From an uncultured Myxococcales bacterium (lineage in GTDB: Bacteria > Myxococcota_A > UBA9042): a stretch of DNA of 64,000 nucleotides. The number at the start of each line of letters is the position of its first letter. Position 1 is the first letter of the stretch. The DNA is taken from positions 1 through 64,000 of the forward strand of contig CAIYBN010000054.1 of assembly GCA_903924465.1 (NCBI GenBank), given 5' to 3'. Of the stretch, positions 58,701 to 64,000 are shown piece after piece. Position numbers and translations under genes: made by a program. The notes under the pieces are model-generated. The model ran no database searches. It had not been told where the DNA came from and saw nothing but the letters and a program-made list of their open reading frames with translations.

Positions 58701-59165
58701 ATGACACAGCTCAGTCTGCAAGAGCGTTTTGCCCCGCATAATCAGTGTTTTGGCTGTGGTCCGAGCAATTCTCAAGGTCTGCGGCTTCGCTCGATTCCGC
58801 AAGATGGCGAACTCGTCTGCGATTGGCAGCCGTTGCCGCACCACCAAGCGTTCGAAGGCATGCTCAACGGCGGCATTTGCGGCGCACTGTTGGACTGCCA
58901 CTCGAATTGGGCGGCGGCGTGGCACCTGATGCAAAGTCGTGGGCTGGACACGCCGCCGTGTACGGTCACGGCTGAGTTCCACGTCAAGCTGCGTCGGCCA
59001 ACGCCGATGGACGCGCCCGTTCACCTGCGCGCGTGGGTGGTCGAGTCGGACGGCGATCGCGTGACGGTGGAAGCGGAACTGAGTGCCCATGACAAGGTCA
59101 CGTCGACCTGTCGCGGCGTCTTCGTCGCGGTGAAGGAAGGGCACCCGGCGTATCACCGGTGGTGA
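58701..59165 (+). CDS. Hotdog-fold thioesterase (PaaI/4HBT-like)
   Basis: GGAGG (58691-58695) five bases before ATG 58701 supports the start; 154 residues, the usual size. HNQCFGCGPSNSQGLRLRS opens the domain and GMLNGGICGALLDCHSNWAA is the hotdog helix, with the acidic active-site residue (Asp) in LLDCH. The last strand VTSTCRGVFVAVKEGH closes the barrel. These enzymes hydrolyse CoA or ACP thioesters; the substrate is unknown. The N-terminal Cys pair CFGC is characteristic of the UPF0152/YbgC-related group with FGCG. It is 50 bases downstream of the giant MopE-type gene on the same strand and converges with the FNR-like gene. Confidence 0.85.
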   Translation: MTQLSLQERFAPHNQCFGCGPSNSQGLRLRSIPQDGELVCDWQPLPHHQAFEGMLNGGICGALLDCHSNWAAAWHLMQSRGLDTPPCTVTAEFHVKLRRPTPMDAPVHLRAWVVESDGDRVTVEAELSAHDKVTSTCRGVFVAVKEGHPAYHRW

Positions 59166-59183
59166 TCGCAGCCCAAGCTACGG

Positions 59184-59921
59184 TCAGTCGGTCAGTTCAA
59201 GCGCATCCATCAAGGCGTCCAGGTCCGGCACGGAGACCAAGCGACCTTTGAATTTCGCGGTGCCGGCATCTTCCAGCGACCGCACGGCGCGCGCCACCGT
59301 TTCCGGACGCGCACCCAGCATGGCAGCGATGTCCTGGCGCGACAGCGGAAGGTCGATCGTCAGATCCCCATTCTCCTCGACCTTGCCGAAGCGATCTTTC
59401 ATCACCAACAAGAGATGCGCCAGACGCGCGCGCACGGGCAGGGTGGCCGCCATCAGGCGCTCCTGCTCGGCCTCTTCCAGGTTGTGGGCCATCTTGCGCA
59501 GAAACGCGAGTCCAACCGCCGGGTTGTGCTCCAACAAGCGGCGTACGGCGGCCTTGTCGACAAAGCACACACGCGCCGAGACGAGCGCTTCAGCGCTGGC
59601 CTGGTACGGTTGATCGGCAAAATAGGCGCGGTAGCCCAGCGTGTCGCCCCGATGCGCCAATCGGACGATGACCGAGTTGCCGTTCTGGTCATTCTTGCGG
59701 ATCGCGACGGTGCCGGATTCGACGCAGAAAATGCCGAGGCACGCGTTGCCTTGGTAAAAGATCGTCTGCCCGGACAAGTAGGTGTTGGCAACTTTCACCT
59801 GATTCAACAGGTTGAGATCATTGCCTTCCAGCGCGCACCATTCGGAGTCCGTGCGACCGGCGCAAGCAAAGCAACTGCTCGACCGGCCGGTGTGGGAGGA
59901 CATGGAAGCCGCTCGCTGCAT
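59184..59921 (-). CDS. Crp/FNR-family regulator with FNR-type cysteines
   Basis: Start ATG 59919-59921 is chosen because GGGG lies five bases upstream (the ATG three bases earlier is too close). 245 residues. Counting from the earlier ATG, N-terminal cysteines Cys18, Cys21 and Cys30 form C-x2-C-x8-C, and a fourth, Cys120, sits in the strand SARVCFVDK, equivalent to Cys122 of E. coli FNR. Those are the four [4Fe-4S] ligands of FNR. The cyclic-nucleotide-type beta barrel (about 35-130) is followed by a dimer helix and a helix-turn-helix LSRQDIAAMLGARPETVARAV (about 200-220, split at GAR). It may sense oxygen or redox state. Target sites in the window were not recognised. Confidence 0.85.
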   Translation of the reverse strand: MQRAASMSSHTGRSSSCFACAGRTDSEWCALEGNDLNLLNQVKVANTYLSGQTIFYQGNACLGIFCVESGTVAIRKNDQNGNSVIVRLAHRGDTLGYRAYFADQPYQASAEALVSARVCFVDKAAVRRLLEHNPAVGLAFLRKMAHNLEEAEQERLMAATLPVRARLAHLLLVMKDRFGKVEENGDLTIDLPLSRQDIAAMLGARPETVARAVRSLEDAGTAKFKGRLVSVPDLDALMDALELTD

Positions 59922-60079
59922 CATTTCCCCGTCGTCGCTTCGGGCTCACCTTGCTCCGCCCGCGGGCGCGCAATTCTGCCGTTCCACTCTCGCTGGCGAT
60001 GCCAGCCGCCGTTGGAAATTCCGTGGCGCATACGCACCACCGCCAAACGCGCGTACAGTGCGCTTCAAGGCGCGCAGCG

Positions 60080-60520
60080 TCAAGACAAAGCGCGATTTAC
60101 CTGCTCAATCCGCGCACGTACCTGTCGCATCATCACAGGCAGATTGAACTCCACCAGCTTCTTCATGATGACGTCGGGAACAGGCACGCGGAATTCCATT
60201 TGGATTTCCAAGGTCAGCAGCGCGCCTTCCGCCGACTCGGAAAACACCCAACTTCCGCGATTTTGGCTCTGCAAGTCGCTGGTGACCAGCGTCCAGGTGA
60301 TCCGCGACGGTGGATCAGCCTGCATGCGGAGCGCGTATTCCAGTCGCCGCGGCGCCCGAACCACGTACAGCGCCACGATTTCACTTGCCGATTCACCGGG
60401 CTCCACGCTGACGTCGACGACGTCGCTCAGGAATTCCGGATAGCGGACAACATCCCAAAGCACTGTAAACGCGGTCTGTTGCGGCGCGCTCACTTCGATT
60501 TCCGTGCTCAGCTCGAACAT
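60080..60520 (-). CDS. SRPBCC-fold (COQ10/polyketide cyclase-like) protein
   Basis: ATG 60518-60520 with GGGGGC upstream gives 146 residues; longer frames add no homology. The START-like hydrophobic cavity is indicated by FELSTEIEVSAPQQTAFTVLWD at the start (split at QQT), then RYPEFLSDVVDVSVE and the long C-terminal helix IMKKLVEFNLPVMMRQVRARI. This is the COQ10/aromatase subgroup (YPEF), which binds lipids or polyketides, including quinones. No signal, so cytoplasmic. It is divergent from the small protein gene at 60605, with 84 bases between, and downstream of the FNR-like gene on the same strand. Confidence 0.8.
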   Translation of the reverse strand: MFELSTEIEVSAPQQTAFTVLWDVVRYPEFLSDVVDVSVEPGESASEIVALYVVRAPRRLEYALRMQADPPSRITWTLVTSDLQSQNRGSWVFSESAEGALLTLEIQMEFRVPVPDVIMKKLVEFNLPVMMRQVRARIEQVNRALS

Positions 60521-60604
60521 TTGCCCCCACCGACCAAGCGTACCCGACTGGCGACGCGTTGCAATCCCGTTTCGCACAGCCTACAAATGCGGTGGAGGCG
60601 ACCG

Positions 60605-60847
60605 ATGACGACGCGTAAGCCAGATCCCAAACACCGCGTGGCCTGGGTGAACGAGCGCAACGACGAGCGCGGTGACATGCGGGTGCTGCAAGGCTTCGCG
60701 ACGCTGCGGGCGGAGCGCGTCTACGACGAAGCGGTGCGATGCGACGCGTGCGAGCAGGCGCGTGCCGTGGACGGTGAGGACGCGCTGTGCGAAGACCATC
60801 TGGCGCAGGCGCTGGGCATGCACTCGGATTGGGATGCGCCGCGCTGA
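60605..60847 (+). CDS. Small protein with a Cys-rich centre, unknown
   Basis: GGAGG (60594-60598) six bases before ATG 60605 strongly supports this start. 80 residues. The first half is very basic and charged (RKPDPKHRVAWVNERNDERG), the second has CDACEQARAVDGEDALCEDHL, where C-x2-C and C-x2-H could bind one zinc ion. I do not recognise a family. The small size and Cys/His set suggest a zinc-ribbon-like or nucleic-acid-associated protein. It converges with the membrane-anchored protein ending at 60867. Confidence 0.6.
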   Translation: MTTRKPDPKHRVAWVNERNDERGDMRVLQGFATLRAERVYDEAVRCDACEQARAVDGEDALCEDHLAQALGMHSDWDAPR

Positions 60848-60866
60848 GGTCAGTCGCTTGGACAGC

Positions 60867-61658
60867 TCAGTGAACCGGTGATGCGGCCGTGTCGACTTCC
60901 GGAGCTTGTGCGACCGGCGCGACCGCGGCGCCCGGCAAAGCTTGGGTCACGCGGGCATCCGGGACGCGACGGCGATCGCGGGTCGACGCCATGTGCACGT
61001 CCAGCGAGCTGCCATCGGGACTCGCGCGCAAGGACACGAAGTCATCCACACTCCAGTCCAATCGAGCGGAGTAGCTCTTTTGCGGTGTCACGATCCGCAA
61101 GGTACTGGCGCCGTCGGCCATGTCGCTGCGGCAAATGGCCAGCGTGACACGAACGCCGTCCCAGTCCGCGTGGGTGCGCGAACGCCAGTAGACGCGCTGA
61201 TCCCCGTCATCCCCGCGCACGACGGGGCCAATCCGATCGGCGGGGTCGCGCACCGCAAGGTCAACTTGCGCCGCGGGCTTCGCCGATGTTGCCGCAGGTT
61301 CGGATTCAATGCCCAAGGTTTCCACGCGTTCAATATCACCGCAATCGAGGGCCAGATAGCCATCCCAGGCAGTCCCCGCCCGCGTCGGCCCCACGTCGTT
61401 CGGCGACGCAGTCGTATGCCCCCAGCGCAGCGTCACAACGACGCGATCGGCATCTTCCGCGGCATGGTGTTCCACCGGACGCACCGGCGCTTCCACGACC
61501 TGCGCGGCGATCGACGGTTTGGGCGGATCCACGCCGTAGCGCCATCCCACCAGGGCGATGACCAACACGGCCAGCGAGCCCACAAGCAGCGGTTGCCGGG
61601 TCCGAACGACCACCGCGATCACTTGCCGGAGCTTGGATGGACTGGCCACGTTCGGCAC
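60867..61658 (-). CDS. Single-pass membrane protein, unknown
   Basis: 263 residues with a cytoplasmic N-terminal stretch (about 1-23), one transmembrane helix (PLLVGSLAVLVIALVGW, about 23-40) and a periplasmic domain. The domain has about two Cys (ALDCGD, AICRSD), mixed strands and a Pro/Ala-rich C-terminal tail. I see no catalytic motif. The domain could be a beta-sandwich with binding function. It lies downstream of icd on the minus strand, separated by the strong icd terminator and about 170 more bases, so it has its own promoter. Confidence 0.65.
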   Translation of the reverse strand: MPNVASPSKLRQVIAVVVRTRQPLLVGSLAVLVIALVGWRYGVDPPKPSIAAQVVEAPVRPVEHHAAEDADRVVVTLRWGHTTASPNDVGPTRAGTAWDGYLALDCGDIERVETLGIESEPAATSAKPAAQVDLAVRDPADRIGPVVRGDDGDQRVYWRSRTHADWDGVRVTLAICRSDMADGASTLRIVTPQKSYSARLDWSVDDFVSLRASPDGSSLDVHMASTRDRRRVPDARVTQALPGAAVAPVAQAPEVDTAASPVH

Positions 61659-61830
61659 ATTGCCCCCTTTGCGCTGACTTACACCCTACCGAACGCCCCG
61701 CGCGTCGGCAAGACACAACATAGGACGCACCGGGCGCGCCGGAAGTTCAACACGATGGATCGCGCGCACATTCCGGGCCTGCGCGACGAAACGTGGCAGA
61801 CGAGGCGGATGGCGCTGGGAAGAAGAGCAC

Positions 61831-61868
61831 GCCGCCGCGGCTTCGCGAGGATCAGCGAAGCCGCGGCG
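61831..61868 (-). terminator. Rho-independent-like terminator of icd
   Basis: A perfect 15-bp stem (CCGCCGCGGCTTCGC, 61831-61845, with GCGAAGCCGCGGCGG, 61854-61868) and an eight-base loop, ten bases beyond the icd stop. On the minus strand it is followed by pyrimidine-rich CGTGCTCTTCTTCCC, though a pure T tract is missing. Confidence 0.75.
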
Positions 61869-61878
61869 GTAGCGATGG

Positions 61879-63345
61879 CTACTTCAGGTTACCGATGACG
61901 GCGTCGGCGAATTCGCTGCATTTCAGGAGCGTTGCCCCGTCCATCTGGCGGTGGAAGTCGTAGGTGACCCGCTTTTGCGAAATCGACTGTTCGATGCCAT
62001 GGACGATGCTGTCCGCCGCTTCCTGCCAGCCGAGATGCTCGAGCATCATGACCGCCGACAGGACTTCCGACCCCGGGTTGACCTTGTCCAGACCGGCGTA
62101 CTTGGGCGCCGTGCCGTGGGTCGCTTCAAAGATCGCGTGACCAGTCAGGTAGTTGATGTTGCCGCCCGGCGCGATGCCGATGCCGCCCACCTGCGCTGCC
62201 AGCGCGTCGGACAGGTAGTCGCCGTTCAAGTTCAGCGTCGCAATGACGTCGAACTCCTCCGGCCGCGTCATCACCTGCTGCAGCGTGATGTCGGCAATCG
62301 AGTCGCGAATGAGCAGTTTCTTCTTCCACTTGCCTTCGCCGTGCGTCGGCCACAGCGCGAGCGCCGTTTCGATCTCAGCGCGGACCTCCGCCTTCTGGTC
62401 GGGCACCATCATGGAGTAGCCCGGATCGATGGCGATCGCGTTCTCCTCCACCGTGATGTTGGGATTCTTTTCCTTGTTGCCGAGAATCCAGCTCTCGCGT
62501 TCCGTGACAGTGTCGTGACGGAACAGGCTCTTGGCGACTTCATAGCCCCAATCGCGAAACGCGCCTTCCGTGTACTTCATGATGTTGCCCTTGTGGACAA
62601 TCGTCACGGATTTGCGTTTGTGTTTGAGGGCGTACGCAATCGCGCTGTGAACGAGACGCTCGGTGCCCAGCGCCGAAACCGCCTTGATGCCGATGCCGAC
62701 CTCCACGATCGTATGGCGCTTCGGCTGGCCGACGGCTTCGAGCTGGGTTTGCCAGCCGTCGACGGCTTTCTGCGTGCCAAAACGAATCTTCTTGAATTCA
62801 TTCGGATAATTCGCGCTGAGGAAGTCCAGCATCTTGTTGGCCTCCGGCGAACCGGCCGTCCACTCGATGCCGGCATAGATGTCTTCCGTGTTCTCGCGGA
62901 AGATCACCATGTCGACCAATTCCGGATGCTTGACCGGGCTCGGCACGCCGGTGAACCAGCGGACCGGGCGCAGACAGACATACAAATCAAGCTGTTGGCG
63001 CAACGCGACGTTCAGCGAGCGGATGCCCTTGCCGACTGGCGTGGTCAGCGGCCCTTTGATGCCGACCAGATATTTGCGGAACGCGTCGAGCGTCTCGTCC
63101 GGCAGCCAGTTGCCGGTCTGGTTGAACGCTTTTTCGCCCGCCAGCACTTCCAGCCAGTGAATTTGGCGCTTGCCGCCGTAGCTCTTCTTCACCGCGGCGT
63201 CGACAATGCGAACGGCGGCAGCCCAAATATCCGGGCCGGTGCCATCGCCTTCGATGAAGGGAATGATTGGATGATCAGGAACTTGCAGGGTGCCATTGGT
63301 GCCAACGGTGATGGCCTTACCTTGCGACGACGCGGTCAAAGACAT
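61879..63345 (-). CDS. icd: Isocitrate dehydrogenase, NADP-dependent
   Basis: GGAGGA upstream of ATG 63343-63345 sets the start; 488 residues, somewhat longer than E. coli Icd (416). Substrate-binding pieces [19 protein letters not shown] and [14 protein letters not shown] carry the Ser/Asn/Arg contacts, and the Ser in RSLNVALRQ is the site phosphorylated by the AceK kinase in E. coli. [16 protein letters not shown] contains the Lys-Tyr and Val that bind the NADP 2'-phosphate, so NADP use is predicted. It oxidises and decarboxylates isocitrate to 2-oxoglutarate in the TCA cycle. A strong terminator follows, and the 5' side is divergent from a Pro-rich protein across 310 bases that hold a large hairpin. 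Confidence 0.96.
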   Translation of the reverse strand: MSLTASSQGKAITVGTNGTLQVPDHPIIPFIEGDGTGPDIWAAAVRIVDAAVKKSYGGKRQIHWLEVLAGEKAFNQTGNWLPDETLDAFRKYLVGIKGPLTTPVGKGIRSLNVALRQQLDLYVCLRPVRWFTGVPSPVKHPELVDMVIFRENTEDIYAGIEWTAGSPEANKMLDFLSANYPNEFKKIRFGTQKAVDGWQTQLEAVGQPKRHTIVEVGIGIKAVSALGTERLVHSAIAYALKHKRKSVTIVHKGNIMKYTEGAFRDWGYEVAKSLFRHDTVTERESWILGNKEKNPNITVEENAIAIDPGYSMMVPDQKAEVRAEIETALALWPTHGEGKWKKKLLIRDSIADITLQQVMTRPEEFDVIATLNLNGDYLSDALAAQVGGIGIAPGGNINYLTGHAIFEATHGTAPKYAGLDKVNPGSEVLSAVMMLEHLGWQEAADSIVHGIEQSISQKRVTYDFHRQMDGATLLKCSEFADAVIGNLK

Positions 63346-63655
63346 GGGAATCCTCCTGCCGAGAATCTGGGTGTTCCGGCGGTGCGGGAGGATAGTTCAA
63401 CGGCCGGAACGCGACAACTGCGCGCGCCGACCTGGATCCACCGCTTCTGGCGCATTTCGGCGTCGCCGCGTCGAAATTGCGTCTCGACGACCGCGAGGTC
63501 GCCAGCGACGCAATTTCGTCTAGCTCCTTGAACTGCATCCAGAATCGGTGGCCCAGGCAAATCTACTGGTGATTCTGGCCGACTGACTCCGTGCGCAAGT
63601 CATTTCCACACGGGGCGGGAATATGTAGAATCATGAATGGGTGGATGTGGAGACC
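63346..63655. other. 310-base divergent gap with a long hairpin
   Basis: No gene is supported. The main feature is the inverted repeat at 63472-63518. The remaining bases must hold the promoter of icd and that of the Pro-rich gene, but no clear consensus was found. Confidence 0.4.
63472..63518. promoter_or_regulatory. 12-bp perfect inverted repeat with nested hairpin
   Basis: CGAAATTGCGTC (63472-63483) pairs exactly with GACGCAATTTCG (63507-63518). Inside, CGACC and GGTCG form a second stem closed by a GCGA (GNRA-type) tetraloop (63488-63501). It lies 127 bases before icd and 138 before the next gene. A structured RNA, a regulator site or a terminator for an unseen transcript are all possible. 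Confidence 0.45.
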
Positions 63656-64000
63656 ATGGCCGAAGAACGCGAGAAAACCAATCCAGACTATCCGGTGACA
63701 CCCGCATGGCGGCCGGCTTCGCAACCTGGCGTCCGCCTACCGGCGCCGTCGCTTGAACCCGTGCGGCCGGCGTCCCACGGTGCAGAAATCGTTCCCGAGG
63801 GTGTGGCGAATCGTCCAGGTCGGGCCCTTTCTGAAGCGCTGCAGCCCATTTCGCATTCGGGCTATTCGCTCGTGCCGGCGTCGGCAGAAAGCATACGGCC
63901 CTTGGCGGCGCGTCCCGCGTCGGGGTCGGTGAACGTCGGTCCGCCTTCGCAACCTGGCTATTCTCCTGCGTTTGTTGCGCCGACGATTGCGCCGGTTGCG
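63656..64000 (+). CDS. Pro/Ala-rich protein, N-terminal part, cut by the window edge
   Basis: From ATG 63656 the frame is open to the window end without a stop (115 residues seen). A GGAG lies only three bases upstream, so the ribosome site is weak. The sequence is low complexity and rich in Pro, Ala, Ser and Arg, with loosely repeated ASQPGVR, HSGYS, PSQPGYS pieces. No signal peptide. It looks like the disordered head of a longer protein, such as a kinase- or FHA-linked or gliding-type protein, but the family cannot be named. Confidence 0.7.
   Translation, partial: MAEEREKTNPDYPVTPAWRPASQPGVRLPAPSLEPVRPASHGAEIVPEGVANRPGRALSEALQPISHSGYSLVPASAESIRPLAARPASGSVNVGPPSQPGYSPAFVAPTIAPVA

Noticed and set aside
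61700..61878. Short frame after icd reading through the terminator
   Set aside because: It spans the perfect terminator hairpin and has no motif.

Overview
The window is high-GC DNA from a Gram-negative bacterium with an outer membrane. It is very rich in secreted lipoproteins. Eukaryote-style Ser/Thr kinase and FHA proteins, acidic-linker Cys-rich lipoproteins, MopE-type and thrombospondin-3-type calcium/metal repeats and Sel1 repeats together point to Myxococcota or a close relative. This is inference from gene content; no rRNA or tRNA gene was recognised to confirm it.

Layout. 1-2.1 kb: a frame-broken TPR/membrane gene, then an FGE-fold lipoprotein. 2.3-11.8 kb (minus): an apparent operon of a von Willebrand-A lipoprotein, a 1,668-residue Cys-rich/TSP3 lipoprotein, a TPR lipoprotein and an MlaF-like ABC ATPase. 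A divergent Lgt-like membrane protein follows. 12.8-18.2 kb: a MobA-FdhD fusion, a Ser/Thr kinase, a 3-hydroxyacyl-CoA dehydrogenase/enoyl-CoA hydratase fusion and GreB. 18.4-24.9 kb: a large Cys-rich lipoprotein, a glycosyltransferase-like protein, a membrane protein with a degenerate GGDEF domain and an unknown protein. 25-30.5 kb: leucyl-tRNA synthetase, FHA, MBL hydrolase and a Sel1 lipoprotein. 30.6-34.5 kb: a MopE-type lipoprotein. 34.8-43.8 kb: acyl-CoA dehydrogenase, a three-lipoprotein operon (M13 peptidase, hydrolase-like, small lipoprotein), an amidohydrolase and a MepA-like endopeptidase. 43.9-49.2 kb: two paralogous outer-membrane proteins with TSP3 repeats, a methyltransferase and a small OM protein. 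49.3-52.5 kb: a GMC oxidoreductase whose likely small subunit is fused to a PLP enzyme. 52.8-58.7 kb: a 1,961-residue MopE-type lipoprotein. 58.7-64 kb: thioesterase, FNR-like regulator, SRPBCC protein, two unknown proteins, NADP-isocitrate dehydrogenase and the start of a Pro-rich protein.

How the genes fit together. Much of the window builds or remodels the cell surface: at least ten predicted lipoproteins, three OM barrel candidates, a murein endopeptidase, an M13 peptidase, an Lgt-like protein and an MlaF-like ATPase. Five of the lipoproteins share one plan: lipidated Cys, then an Asp-rich disordered spacer, then Cys/Asp repeat arrays, then (in four of them) a beta-rich C-terminal domain. 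The rest is housekeeping metabolism (LeuS, GreB, Icd, beta-oxidation) and signalling (kinase, FHA, degenerate GGDEF, FNR-like factor).

The observations I rate highest are a diverged intergenic repeat found immediately 3' of three unrelated minus-strand genes, the PLP/GMC-subunit fusion next to its GMC oxidoreductase, the MobA-FdhD fusion, and the acidic-linker Cys-rich lipoprotein family.
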